A stretch of DNA of 64,000 bases from Photobacterium swingsii (GCF_024346715.1 NZ_AP024852.1:1364001-1428000); one strand, 5' to 3'; counted from the first letter of the stretch, positions 41,068-50,474 are shown. Numbers and translations: made by a program. The notes: generated by a model not told the origin, from the letters alone.

Positions 41068-41844
41068 TTATTGTGCTTTAGTTTGCAATTTACGACGACG
41101 TAAAGCCCCAAGACCTAAAGCTCCTAACCCGATAAAAGCGATAGAAGATGGCTCAGGTACTGATTGTGGCCCTACAATTTCTCGTGTTAGTTTCGTTTTA
41201 ATAGTGTCACCAAACTCAGTGAAATTTGAAGCTTGTAAAAAGAAACCTGTTGGTGTATCTGCGGGATTTATACCAACCAATTGAGTCAGAAACGTTGCAT
41301 TTATACCATTACCAACTCCAATTGCATTGATTGTTACATTTTGATCGCGTGCGGCATCAGCCGAAGCTAAAGCATCAGCTTCTGAGCTAGAACTACAACA
41401 TGGCTGACCATCAGTTGAGATATCAATGATCATCTTATCCGAATCAATCATATTATTGAGAAGTGAAGTGACAGCAGTATCGATAGCCAAACTGGTATTA
41501 GTGACGCTTTGAATTTGATTCATTTCTGTTGTATTGAACTTATTACCAAAAGTTGTAGCAACAGCATTTGAGGTTATATTAGTCCAGCTAATTTCTTCTA
41601 TAACGGTATTAGAAAACTGCCATGCTGAGAGGTAGACGTTGTCATAAATACTAGGTGCAATAAAGTCATCATAGAAGGTACCGCTTGCGATTACGTTTTT
41701 ATATCCCTGAAGTTGTAATTGGTACTCTGATGAATTGATACTTCCTGACCCATCGAGTACTAATGCTAACTCTAACGTAGTGGCTTGAGCTTGAGCTGTT
41801 AGCATCAGTCCGATTGCAAGTGCTGCTGTTTTCAATTTCAACAT
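41068..41844 (-). CDS. Secreted VWA (DUF1194-like) protein with PEP-CTERM sorting signal
   Basis: 258 residues. A signal peptide (to about residue 22, AQAQA) is followed by a von Willebrand A-like domain. The metal-site motif is DGSGS, in LALVLDGSGSINSSEYQ, and DISTDGQPCC also falls in this domain. The C-terminus carries a PEP-CTERM signal: VPEPSS, a hydrophobic helix (IAFIGLGALGLGAL) and RRRK. Such proteins are cleaved by an exosortase and are usually linked to exopolysaccharide export. No exosortase gene is in the window. The ATG at 41844, with AAGGA, was preferred over the longer frame to 41877. Confidence 0.8.
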   Translation of the reverse strand: MLKLKTAALAIGLMLTAQAQATTLELALVLDGSGSINSSEYQLQLQGYKNVIASGTFYDDFIAPSIYDNVYLSAWQFSNTVIEEISWTNITSNAVATTFGNKFNTTEMNQIQSVTNTSLAIDTAVTSLLNNMIDSDKMIIDISTDGQPCCSSSSEADALASADAARDQNVTINAIGVGNGINATFLTQLVGINPADTPTGFFLQASNFTEFGDTIKTKLTREIVGPQSVPEPSSIAFIGLGALGLGALRRRKLQTKAQ

Positions 41845-42027
41845 GTTATTTATTCCTTCAATGGTGGTAAACAACATAGGTACAGCAATATAAGTGCCAA
41901 TTTTAAATATCGATTACTATCAAAGATATAAATTGGCAGTGAACGTTGAGGCATAATAGATTGTAAAAGAAGCTGACAGTAAATTCCTTTTTGCTTGATA
42001 GTAATCATTATTTTTTAAGGCTTGTCG

Positions 42028-42738
42028 CTATGCAACCAAATCATGCTCATCTGCGGTTGACCAAGCTATACACTCATCAGCTAGGATCTCTAATGAATCA
42101 AGGCAGTTTAATGGCTGTGACTCGGCTTGAGATGCCAGCGCAATAGGAATTTCAGTACAACCAAATATAACGGCGTCAGCACCGCGTGCCAACATAGCCT
42201 CAAATACAGGCGTCATCAGTTGTTCACCTTCTTTGACATTACCAGCTTTGACCGCATAAATACCAGCCATCACTTGTTGCTGTTCTTGCGCTGTTGTTTC
42301 TATGGCTTGAATGCCTTTATCGGCAAGTCGCCCTTGGTACATGTTGGTCATCATAGTCGCTGTTGTCGCTAGAATGCCGACATGTTGGTATTGCCGATAT
42401 TTGGCTTCATTTACAACGCTATCAATGATGCTGATCGTGTGAACATGACTAATGGCTTGAAGGCGCGTATACCAAAAGTGTGCAGTATTACATGGGATAA
42501 CAATACAGCTCGCACCAGCATTTTGTAGTTCTTCAAAGCCCTGTTTCAGGATGGGAAACGGATCTGGACCTTTGTTAAGAATGCACGCGGTGCGATCCGG
42601 AATTTGTGGAACATTGCTGACTAACATTGGAATGTGTTCTTGGTCATTATGAGCAGGTGTACGTGCAATTATTTTTTGCATGAAAGTGACGGTAGCGAGT
42701 GGTCCCATACCGCCTAAAACGCCCAGTTTTTTCAGCAT
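42028..42738 (-). CDS. Aspartate/glutamate racemase family protein
   Basis: 236 residues, cofactor-independent Asp/Glu racemase fold. Two catalytic cysteines are visible: Cys83 in IPCNTAHFW and Cys194 in FGCTEIP. The N-terminal GVLGGMGPLATVTFMQKI motif is characteristic of the RacD/YgeA branch. Whether it acts on aspartate, glutamate or another amino acid cannot be told. AGGAAC is the ribosome site. It is divergent from the LysR-type gene at 43009, which may regulate it; a C4-dicarboxylate carrier lies beyond. Confidence 0.85.
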   Translation of the reverse strand: MLKKLGVLGGMGPLATVTFMQKIIARTPAHNDQEHIPMLVSNVPQIPDRTACILNKGPDPFPILKQGFEELQNAGASCIVIPCNTAHFWYTRLQAISHVHTISIIDSVVNEAKYRQYQHVGILATTATMMTNMYQGRLADKGIQAIETTAQEQQQVMAGIYAVKAGNVKEGEQLMTPVFEAMLARGADAVIFGCTEIPIALASQAESQPLNCLDSLEILADECIAWSTADEHDLVA

Positions 42739-43008
42739 GATGTTGTTCCTAATAGTATGTTGTTAAAACCACTATAAATAGGCGCTTGTGTGTTTAGAAA
42801 TGCTAAAGCTGGTGCTCTAATGCCGAATCGGTATAGTGATTCTTCTTATTGCGTGTAGTGCTGATATTTTCAATTCGAATGGCAATAAATGGCTTGTTCA
42901 CGCGGTAAAAATGAAAAGGAAAGTGATTAATGTGATGTCTGTTACGCCTAGCATCGCGAGCATTAATACATTGTTAGGTATAATTATTTTCTTTTTCCTG
43001 TGCATATT

Positions 43009-43893
43009 ATGAATATTGAAAGTAAGTGGTTAGAAGATTTTCTAGCCTTGGCTGAACAGCGCAACTTTTCTCATGCTGCTGAACAACGTAATGTCACTCA
43101 GCCTGCATTTAGTCGTCGTATTCGCGCACTTGAAAATGCAGTTGGTGCTGAGCTTGTCGATAGAACTAAAACCCCGATTGCACTTACACCAAGCGGCAAG
43201 TTATTTCGAGTATCAGCCCGTACCCTTATTAATCAAATGGTTGATGGCATAGGTCAGTTATCAGATCTGTCGAAGCTCGGGGGGAACATTGTTCGCGTTG
43301 CAGCGGCGCACTCTTTAGCTACCAGTTTAGTGCCAAACATCCAGCCGCTATTGAGCCATGGTAAACACAACCCTTTGTTGAGTGTTGAAGCGATCGATGT
43401 TGACCAAGCGACCGAAGAATTGCATGAAGGCAGTTGTGATTTGTTACTTGCGTTTGATGATGAACGCTTGCGGTTGCCTCCTTATCAATCGTTACGTATC
43501 GGAGAAGCGGAACTACTTCCTGTGTGTGCCTGTGATAACAAAGGCGAACCTCTGTTTCAGTTTGATTCAAAACAGACGACCCCTTGGTTGGCCTATAGCC
43601 CAAGCTCTTACATGGGGCGACAAGTTGAAGCCGTGCGTGACCAAGTTAACTTGCAAGCAGTGTTTTCATCATCGATGACAGACATTCTCAAGATCTTAGT
43701 GTTGAAAGGGCAGGGCGTTGCTTGGTTACCGGATTACGCGATTAAAGATGAGTTAGCGCGTGGGGAAGTCGCATTGGTTGGGGAGCCATACTTACGCTTG
43801 CCGATTGCTTATTATGCCTATCGCTACCAAGCACGACTGCACCCTGCTGGTGAACAAGTGTGGAATACGCTTTGCCAATTAGTAGCTGATTAA
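43009..43893 (+). CDS. LysR-family regulator, HypT (YjiE)-like
   Basis: 294 residues. The LysR helix-turn-helix is at residues 1-60 (WLEDFLALAEQRNFSHAAEQRNVTQPAFSRRIRALE). It is followed by a substrate-binding-type co-inducer domain. Similarity to E. coli HypT, the hypochlorite-responsive regulator, is seen in IRALENAVGAEL, VRVAAAHSLA, EAIDVDQATEEL, SYMGR and GVAWLPDYAI. GTG at 43000 is an alternative start. It lies divergent to the racemase, which differs from the E. coli context, so the same signal is not assured. Confidence 0.72.
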   Translation: MNIESKWLEDFLALAEQRNFSHAAEQRNVTQPAFSRRIRALENAVGAELVDRTKTPIALTPSGKLFRVSARTLINQMVDGIGQLSDLSKLGGNIVRVAAAHSLATSLVPNIQPLLSHGKHNPLLSVEAIDVDQATEELHEGSCDLLLAFDDERLRLPPYQSLRIGEAELLPVCACDNKGEPLFQFDSKQTTPWLAYSPSSYMGRQVEAVRDQVNLQAVFSSSMTDILKILVLKGQGVAWLPDYAIKDELARGEVALVGEPYLRLPIAYYAYRYQARLHPAGEQVWNTLCQLVAD

Positions 43894-43965
43894 TCAAACC
43901 CTTAACCAAGATCTTTACTCAATCCTTTGATTAAATCTTTGAACGAAAAAAGTGTAGGAAGCAGT

Positions 43966-43995
43966 AAAGCCCAGCAACTATGCTGGGCTTTGTTA
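43966..43995. terminator. Bidirectional terminator
   Basis: AAAGCCCAGCA / TGCTGGGCTTT between convergent genes (the LysR regulator and the Dcu carrier). Confidence 0.75.
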
Positions 43996-44039
43996 TCTCG
44001 GATAGGAAGCTTCGTCGTCTTATCGTTATATCAACCTAA

Positions 44040-45353
44040 CTATAAAATCATAGGTGCAAGTACAAAACCGCAAAGGGTTGAGATGATAACGCCACAAAGC
44101 CCTGGTAATAAGAATGGGTGATCAAAAATATTCTTCCCCATACGTGTCGTACCCGTTGAATCAAACTCGATAGCAGCCAAAGAGGTTGGGTAAGTAGGGA
44201 GAACAAACACCCCTGTTACTGCTACAAATGACGCAAGGATTGCCCAATGAGGTACTTGTAAGCTAAGGGCGAGTGGGATAATTAACGGTGTTGTAGCACC
44301 TTGTGAAAGCAGCAGCGTGCAAGTGCCAAACAAAACCACCGAAAGCAGCATTGGGTAAGCTTGCAGCAGTGTCCCTGCTGTGGCTTTAATTTCAGGTAAG
44401 TAAGCATTAACCATGGTGGAACCCATAGTCACAATACCGAGAATAACAGCGACTGAACTCATACCGGAACGGAAGGTTGTGGTACGAATGATTTTATCAG
44501 GGTTCACTTTACAGAAAGGTACCATTAGACAGGCGACAGCGAACATGCTGACTATAATGATGTCGCGGGTTGACATCATTGCACCGTCACCAAATTGCGG
44601 ACGTAGCGGAGGAAATGCTGCGTAGATAACGATTACGATAGTCGCAAGAAGAAAAAGTAATACTGAATATTTTGCTTTTGGATCTAACTCAGTATTCGTC
44701 GTTGTTTGTGCATCGGTTTTTTGTTTATGTTCGGCCTGAATGCGTTCTAGGTAGATAGGATCTTCGTCGAGTTCACAACCTTGGCGAGAAGCGACGAAGG
44801 CCGCGACCATAGCGGCAATAAACGAGGCGGGCAAACACACAGCCATAATTTGCAAAAAGCTTACACCAATAGGCTCCATGATAGAAATCATCGCAGCCAT
44901 TGCCGCTGAAATTGGTGAGCCAGAAATGGCCACCTGTGAAGCCACAACCGCAGCTGACAATGGGCGAGAAGGGCGAACACCAATCTCTTTAGCGACTTCA
45001 GATATCACTGGCAACGTCGAAAAAACGGTATAGCCAGTACCCGCCATAATGGTCATTAACCAAGTGATCATCGGTGCCAAGAAATTGATATAGCGTGGGT
45101 TTCTTCGCATGAGATTGCCAGCGTAATGTACCAGCCAATCCATGCCACCTGCAGCCTGCATTGTTGAAGCGGCGGTTACAACGGCCATGATAATTAAAAT
45201 GACGTTAACAGCGGGTTGACTCGGTTCTAAGCCAAAGCCTAGCGTTAGTATTGCTAACCCTAATCCACCGGCAAGACCAACGCCTAACCCTCCCATTTTT
45301 AAGCCCCAATATATGCAACCTAAAACAATAACGAGTTGAATGATAACAAGCAT
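44040..45353 (-). CDS. Anaerobic C4-dicarboxylate carrier, DcuA/DcuB family
   Basis: 437 residues with about 11-12 membrane helices. The N-terminus (MLVIIQLVIVLGCIYWGLKMGGLGVGLAGGLGL) and the internal SQVAISGSPISAAM and LPTYPTSLAAIEFDSTGTTR blocks identify the Dcu family. These antiport aspartate, fumarate or malate against succinate, mainly in fumarate respiration. DcuA versus DcuB cannot be separated with certainty; DcuA is slightly favoured. The neighbouring racemase suggests a possible D-/L-aspartate link. Confidence 0.85.
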   Translation of the reverse strand: MLVIIQLVIVLGCIYWGLKMGGLGVGLAGGLGLAILTLGFGLEPSQPAVNVILIIMAVVTAASTMQAAGGMDWLVHYAGNLMRRNPRYINFLAPMITWLMTIMAGTGYTVFSTLPVISEVAKEIGVRPSRPLSAAVVASQVAISGSPISAAMAAMISIMEPIGVSFLQIMAVCLPASFIAAMVAAFVASRQGCELDEDPIYLERIQAEHKQKTDAQTTTNTELDPKAKYSVLLFLLATIVIVIYAAFPPLRPQFGDGAMMSTRDIIIVSMFAVACLMVPFCKVNPDKIIRTTTFRSGMSSVAVILGIVTMGSTMVNAYLPEIKATAGTLLQAYPMLLSVVLFGTCTLLLSQGATTPLIIPLALSLQVPHWAILASFVAVTGVFVLPTYPTSLAAIEFDSTGTTRMGKNIFDHPFLLPGLCGVIISTLCGFVLAPMIL

Positions 45354-45827
45354 AATTTTTACTCACTGAGTGACAGATTGTTTGGTTTTACGCGGTATGC
45401 CTAAAACCTGAATAGCTGAAGTTTATTAACCTACTTTTTATGTGGTTTATGGTGAGTGATTCATTTACTGCTGTTAAATGCTGAAAAATGTTTCGTGATA
45501 ACAAATCGGCATTGGCTCAATGGTAAAAATGAGATCTGGTTAACTGTATTAATTAAAATTGATGGATTTAAGAGGCGGGTGGCTCTGAGTTGGAAGTAAA
45601 GATACTCACTTAGATGTATATCTTTTTGTTGATGATAACGTGATAGCGATCGTGGTGAATCAGGCTGGTTCACAGATTGGGTAGACCGCCTACAGGCTGA
45701 TAATTTTATCTCTTCTATTCCAACTTGGAATGAGTCTGTGTCGTAGCTTTCCTTTTTGATCTTATCAATAAGGCGTTACTCTCCGTTTTAGATTGTTGGC
45801 TTGAATTTGTTACCCAAAGGAATATAA
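45354..45827. other. 474-base gap with no supported gene
   Basis: It lies between the divergent Dcu and TSUP genes and must hold both promoters. A weak hairpin (AAAGATA / TATCTTT with a T-run, near 45597-45626) is visible. I see no clear regulator site, RNA gene or repeat. Confidence 0.5.
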
Positions 45828-46598
45828 ATGGAATTTTCGTATGAGGTCATTGCGATTCTCTTTGCTGTTGCTGCGTTGGCTGGTTTTATTGATGCAATTG
45901 CGGGTGGTGGGGGGTTACTTACCGTGCCAGCCTTATTATCAGTGGGGCTCCCTCCTGCACAAGCATTAGCGACGAATAAACTGCAGAGCTCGTTTGGTAG
46001 CTTTTCGGCAAGTTTGTATTTTGTCCGTAATGGGTTGGTTAATTTAAAGACAATGCGGTTAGCAATTGCGTGTACTTTTGTTGGCTCAGCAATTGGTGCA
46101 GAATTGGTCCAGTTTATTGATGCAGGCGTACTCACTAGTATTATTCCATTATTACTATTGGGTATCTCTATGTACTTCTTATTCGCGCCGCAAGCGGGTG
46201 TCGGCGGAGGAGAAGCTAAGCTCTCTGAGACAGCATTTGCTTTTTCAGTTGGGTTTGGAATTGGCTTTTACGATGGTTTCTTTGGTCCTGGTACAGGGTC
46301 TTTATTTACTATTTGTTTTGTCGCTATTGCTCAGCTCAATATGATAGAAGCAACAGCACGCACTAAGGTACTTAACTTTACATCAAATATAGCGGCACTT
46401 TTGTTTTTCATTATGGCTGGGTTGCCTGTGTGGGAGATAGGCTTAACCATGGCGGTAGGGGGCTTTATTGGGGCTCGCTTTGGTGCCAAGGTTGCGATCA
46501 CGAAAGGGCGTAAACTTATCCGCCCTATGGTTGTGATTATCTCTATGATTATGGCGATAAAGTTGCTGTGGGAACAAAATCCGCAATGGTTTCAATAA
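45828..46598 (+). CDS. TSUP-family permease (TauE/SafE, YfcA-like)
   Basis: 256 residues with about eight hydrophobic segments and the family repeat motif. FIDAIAGGGGLLTVPALLS lies near residue 20 and FYDGFFGPGTGSL at the centre. TSUP proteins export sulfite, sulfoacetate or other small organic anions, or carry them inward; the substrate here is unknown. AAAGGAA is the ribosome site. Its 3' end overlaps the convergent LysR gene by 50 bases. Confidence 0.85.
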   Translation: MEFSYEVIAILFAVAALAGFIDAIAGGGGLLTVPALLSVGLPPAQALATNKLQSSFGSFSASLYFVRNGLVNLKTMRLAIACTFVGSAIGAELVQFIDAGVLTSIIPLLLLGISMYFLFAPQAGVGGGEAKLSETAFAFSVGFGIGFYDGFFGPGTGSLFTICFVAIAQLNMIEATARTKVLNFTSNIAALLFFIMAGLPVWEIGLTMAVGGFIGARFGAKVAITKGRKLIRPMVVIISMIMAIKLLWEQNPQWFQ

Positions 46599-47403
46599 GC
46601 AGCTCAACGCGTTTAGCTTGATAGCTTTTACGACGATAGCAAATATGTACCGGGCGAGTGAGTGCATTAAGAAAATCAAAATGGTGACAATGGTGGACTT
46701 CAATATTCAGCGTTTTTACAACAGACATTGGAATTAATGCAGGGGCAACACCACCAAGTGCCAGCTTTGCAGCTGCTGTGTAAGAGTCCATTTCCATCAT
46801 CGGCTTGATTCCCATTTTTTGTAACGTTGCCGCTTGGTAGGTATTCGCACTGTTTTTCAGATCATTGGTTAATAACATCGTAGGTGTGGCATCAAGCGGT
46901 GCTGCGCTTACGATCGTAAATTGCTCGTCAATGAGGTGGCGAGCAACGATACCGTGCTGCGGAGGCAAATGGCCTGCGCAAAATCCTATGGTTGCATCAC
47001 CTGACAATACGCTTTCAATTATAAAAGGTGTTTGCTGAGTAAATACCGAGAGGTGAGGATCTTTTTGGATATAAGCGCCAAGAATGTCACTTAGGTAACC
47101 AGCGACTAAGGTTTCAGAGCAAGCAATGGTGATGAGCGAAGTATCTTGAATATCTTGTTGCTCAAAGATCAACCCTTTCATTTCTCGATAACTCGGTTCA
47201 ACACTATCTATTAGCTTTTTGGCTGTGGCGGTTAGCTGAATATGTCGACCTGCAGGCTCAATAAGCTTCTTACCTAAACGTTTTTCAAGATTGGCAATAC
47301 GTTTACTGACTGCTGACTGGCTAATGTACAGGCGTGTGCCTGCTTTACTCATAGTGCCTTCTTTTGCCAATACGAGCAGGGTTTCTATTCCATCGAGTAA
47401 CAC
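46549..47403 (-). CDS. LysR-family transcriptional regulator
   Basis: 284 residues. The N-terminal LysR helix-turn-helix (LLVLAKEGTMSKAGTRLYISQSAVSKRIANLEKRLG) is followed by a co-inducer domain. It begins at a GTG with no strong ribosome site. The 3' end overlaps the TSUP permease gene by 50 bases in convergent orientation. I cannot name a regulon. Control of the neighbouring permease is possible but not shown. Confidence 0.8.
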   Translation of the reverse strand: MLLDGIETLLVLAKEGTMSKAGTRLYISQSAVSKRIANLEKRLGKKLIEPAGRHIQLTATAKKLIDSVEPSYREMKGLIFEQQDIQDTSLITIACSETLVAGYLSDILGAYIQKDPHLSVFTQQTPFIIESVLSGDATIGFCAGHLPPQHGIVARHLIDEQFTIVSAAPLDATPTMLLTNDLKNSANTYQAATLQKMGIKPMMEMDSYTAAAKLALGGVAPALIPMSVVKTLNIEVHHCHHFDFLNALTRPVHICYRRKSYQAKRVELLIETIADFVPTATLSP

Positions 47404-47485
47404 ACGAATACCATTAATGAAAATACGGAATAGATATGGTAGCGCAGGGCTAGGAAGATAAAGAAGAAAAAAGAGTGGAGGTAAT

Positions 47486-47513
47486 AGAGAACGTGCAGAG
47501 CGTCACGTTCTCT
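47486..47513 (-). terminator. Possible terminator downstream of the MarR gene
   Basis: AGAGAACGTG / CACGTTCTCT hairpin. The T-run on the minus strand comes only after a 13-base gap, so efficiency is doubtful. Confidence 0.45.
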
Positions 47514-47554
47514 ATCCATGAGCAAGGCTTACAATTGCTGCGATGTACGCTGCG

Positions 47555-48046
47555 TTATAAGTTGCCCGCTTCTTCAGTTTTGGTAATGCTGCCCACTGCT
47601 AGAACGGGTGCGACATCTAAATGCTCTGCATTCATCATGGATGAGATGCGTTGAACCGATGAAAGCAGTAAAGATTGCTCCCACTCCTCAAGTTCGTGAT
47701 ATTGAGAAATGAAACTATCTTGTAGTGGCAATGGTGCTTTGTTTAGCACTTCAACACCTTGAGGTGTTAAATGTGCATGCACTTTTCGTTTGTCGAGCTG
47801 GCTGCGTTGACGCACAACAAGCTCACGCTTTTCAAGGCGATCTAGGATTGTTGTTGCCGTTGCTTGGCTCATGTTTGTGTTGCTCGACAATTGGCGAATA
47901 GTGACTTCACCAGAATCACGGATAGCGCGCATTAATACCAATTGTGGCCCAGTTAACCCAGCGTCTTTATTCAGTTTTCTTGAATGTAAGTCAATTGCTC
48001 GGATAATTTGTCGCAGGGCAATAAGGACTTCTTCGTGCTTGTCCAT
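47555..48046 (-). CDS. cosR: MarR-family regulator, CosR-like (compatible-solute control)
   Basis: 163 residues with a winged-helix MarR domain (VTIRQLSSNTNMSQATATTILDRLEKRELVVRQRSQLDKRKVHAHLT). In Vibrio, CosR is a MarR-type repressor of ectoine and betaine genes and is encoded next to the BCCT carrier opuD. The same arrangement here, divergent from an unknown gene and a BCCT carrier, supports the name. The ATG at 48046 has GGAGAG; a TTG four codons earlier also opens the frame. The symbol rests on context plus family, not on an alignment. Confidence 0.75.
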   Translation of the reverse strand: MDKHEEVLIALRQIIRAIDLHSRKLNKDAGLTGPQLVLMRAIRDSGEVTIRQLSSNTNMSQATATTILDRLEKRELVVRQRSQLDKRKVHAHLTPQGVEVLNKAPLPLQDSFISQYHELEEWEQSLLLSSVQRISSMMNAEHLDVAPVLAVGSITKTEEAGNL

Positions 48047-48135
48047 TTTTCTCTCCAAGATTTAACGCCGCGAAACTACATCAAACGGAGGCAACATGAA
48101 AGAAATAGTTATTAATTTTGAGGCGCGTTAGTAAT

Positions 48136-48156
48136 AATGTTAGATGTAGAAACATT
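48136..48156. promoter_or_regulatory. Inverted repeat in the cosR divergent region
   Basis: AATGTT-N9-AACATT lies within a longer GTTAGA...TCTAAC dyad (48139-48167). The position between cosR and the divergent BCCT unit suits a MarR operator. Evidence is the symmetry only. Confidence 0.35.
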
Positions 48157-48329
48157 AGTGTTCTAACTATTCTTGGAATTGGTGGCTATAATTGGGTGAT
48201 TGAAGAATCTACCAATTGCGGTTTAATTCTACAATTATTCTTAATAAATGGGGCTATTTTGCCATTTTCTTTCATAAACCTCTCCTTTTTTGGTAGTATT
48301 TTGCCTTCTTTAGCTTAATGAAAGATATT

Positions 48330-48863
48330 ATGAGTTCTGATAATTTAACTGTAAAAGAGATTGTTGAAGATCTTCAAGTTCTTCGTGTTCGTTATGAGTT
48401 GCCGGACTCCTCAGCGTTTGTTCGCTATGAACCTCGTTTTGATGACAGCCAACCAGAGGAATTAACTGTTCACTCTTCATGGGGTGTTCCATCTGTTGGT
48501 GCAGATAAAACGGGTAAATTTACATTACCTCTGCTAGTAAACGAATTACAGTATGCTTACATTTTGGTGCACATGTTCCCAAATATGCAGGCAATGGAGT
48601 ATTTCCTTGCTGGCTTTGATACGAGTTTGTCTCAGTTAGAATTCATCGGCGGTAACTACGATTTTGACCGCATGTGGATTTCAAGTGGAGTGAGCAATCT
48701 AGGCATTCCGATGGCTATTTTTCTAGGCCAACGCAATGCCGTGAATGGTCAGCCTTCAGTAACCCTTGTCGATCACCGTAAGGAAACGACAGGCCAAGTG
48801 GTTTATCGTGCCGTTCGTGGCGCGGGCGAGCATGTGGGCGAAGATTTTTACTCGGAAGAGTAA
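48330..48863 (+). CDS. Conserved-looking cytosolic protein upstream of the BCCT carrier
   Basis: About 177 residues that I do not recognise. There is no signal peptide and no membrane segment. The composition is that of a folded soluble protein, with an N-terminal helix (NLTVKEIVEDLQVLRVRYEL) and a middle part rich in aromatic residues (LLVNELQYAYILVHMFPNMQAMEYFLAGFD). The ATG at 48318 is an alternative start. The gene ends nine bases before the BCCT gene in the same direction, so the two are very probably co-transcribed and co-regulated by the CosR-like protein. Confidence 0.7.
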   Translation: MSSDNLTVKEIVEDLQVLRVRYELPDSSAFVRYEPRFDDSQPEELTVHSSWGVPSVGADKTGKFTLPLLVNELQYAYILVHMFPNMQAMEYFLAGFDTSLSQLEFIGGNYDFDRMWISSGVSNLGIPMAIFLGQRNAVNGQPSVTLVDHRKETTGQVVYRAVRGAGEHVGEDFYSEE

Positions 48864-48872
48864 GGAGGCGAC

Positions 48873-50474
48873 ATGAGAGCAAAATCAGGTTTACTGAAAG
48901 GACTCAATCCCCCTATGGCGTTAACGGCCATGACGGTGATTGCGCTCTTCCTTCTTTTTGGTGCTTTTGATCCTGAACTGGCTGCATCTTGGTTCACCGG
49001 GGCAAAAGACTCTATCATTGCTGGCTTCAAGTGGTACTACATCCTTGTTGTTGCACTGTTCTTCTTCTTTGCTGTCTTCCTTATTTTTAGTCGCTACGGT
49101 GACATAAAGTTAGGGGATGATGATACCGAGCCCGAATTTAGCTACTTTGCATGGTTCTCTATGCTATTCGGGGCGGGTATGGGTATCGGCCTTATCTTCT
49201 GGAGTATCGCTGAACCGATTTTCCACCTGCAAAGTAACCCATTTATCACCGAAGGTGGTACAGCCGAAGCTGCCCAAGTCGCAATGCGATTAACGTTCTT
49301 CCACTGGGGTCTACACCCATGGGCGATTTATGTAATCGTAGGCTTATCACTTGCCTTCTTCTCTTACCGTCGCAAATTACCTCTAGCGATTCGTTCTGCG
49401 TTGTATCCGATTTTGGGTGATCGTATTTACGGATTCTGGGGGCACTCTGCTGATGTATTAGCGGTATTTGGTACTGTATTTGGTGTAGCAACTTCGCTTG
49501 GTTTAGGCGTGGCTCAGATGAACACAGGCTTAAGCCAGTTGATGGGGATTGAAGTTTCAATTACTAATCAGCTGATCTTAATTGCTATCGTTTCGTCTAT
49601 TGCGACATTGTCAGTTGTATCCGGTGTGGGTAAAGGGGTGAAAATCTTATCAGAGCTTAACTTATGGCTGAGTATTCTGATCCTGATTTTCTTTGTGGCA
49701 TTTGGTCCAACAATTTACATTTTGAACAGCTTTGTACAAAACATTGGTGACTACCTTTCTAATGTTGTCGCGCTGAGCTTCTGGACCAACTCTGAAGCCA
49801 ATGGTACTTCTGCTTGGCAATCTGGCTGGACAGCATTCTACTGGGGCTGGTGGATTTCATGGGCACCATTCGTAGGTATGTTTATCGCGCGTATTTCGAA
49901 AGGTCGTACTATTCGTGAATTCTCTATCGGTGTACTGATTGTTCCTTCGCTATTAGGCATGTTCTGGTTAACTGCGTTTGGTGGTACAGCACTTCATATC
50001 GAATTGTTCGATGGTGGCGGTGTTATCGATGCAGTAAACAAAGATCTTACGTTAGCGTTATACGAAACGATTGGTTTAATGAACACTGGTTGGATAGAGC
50101 CAATTGCGAAAGGTGTTGTAACGTTATTGATCTGTACATACTTCATTACTTCATCAGATAGTGGCACCTTGGTTGTAACCACTTTGCTATCTGTTGGCGA
50201 TCAAGAGCCGCCGTTACGTCACCGTATTTTCTGGGGCTTAGGTGAGGGCTTAGTGGCTGCAATTCTATTGCTAACGGGTGGTTTGGCTGCGCTACAAGCC
50301 GCTTCAATTACTGCGGGCTTACCTTTCTCTGTCATTATGCTGATGATGTGTTATTCACTCGTTATTGGCTTAAGAAAAGAAAAAGAGCGTCAGTTTGAAG
50401 ATCGCATTCGTCTGAAAGCGCAAGATGGCTCACCACATATGTCCTTTATGGATCGCATTGGTCCGGGCAATTAA
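48873..50474 (+). CDS. BCCT-family compatible-solute transporter (OpuD/BetT-like)
   Basis: 533 residues with twelve predicted helices. The BCCT signatures are FGAGMGIGLIFWSIAEP and the tryptophan-rich WTAFYWGWWISWAPFVGMFIA. The family takes up betaine, choline, carnitine or dimethylsulfoniopropionate with Na+ or H+. The adjacent CosR-like gene and the short C-terminal tail favour an osmolyte (betaine-type) carrier over a high-affinity choline one. AAGGAGG is a strong ribosome site. Confidence 0.9.
   Translation: MRAKSGLLKGLNPPMALTAMTVIALFLLFGAFDPELAASWFTGAKDSIIAGFKWYYILVVALFFFFAVFLIFSRYGDIKLGDDDTEPEFSYFAWFSMLFGAGMGIGLIFWSIAEPIFHLQSNPFITEGGTAEAAQVAMRLTFFHWGLHPWAIYVIVGLSLAFFSYRRKLPLAIRSALYPILGDRIYGFWGHSADVLAVFGTVFGVATSLGLGVAQMNTGLSQLMGIEVSITNQLILIAIVSSIATLSVVSGVGKGVKILSELNLWLSILILIFFVAFGPTIYILNSFVQNIGDYLSNVVALSFWTNSEANGTSAWQSGWTAFYWGWWISWAPFVGMFIARISKGRTIREFSIGVLIVPSLLGMFWLTAFGGTALHIELFDGGGVIDAVNKDLTLALYETIGLMNTGWIEPIAKGVVTLLICTYFITSSDSGTLVVTTLLSVGDQEPPLRHRIFWGLGEGLVAAILLLTGGLAALQAASITAGLPFSVIMLMMCYSLVIGLRKEKERQFEDRIRLKAQDGSPHMSFMDRIGPGN

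Noticed and set aside
45597..45626. Small hairpin with T-run that could end an sRNA
   Set aside because: Only a 7-bp A/T-rich stem, with no promoter visible upstream.
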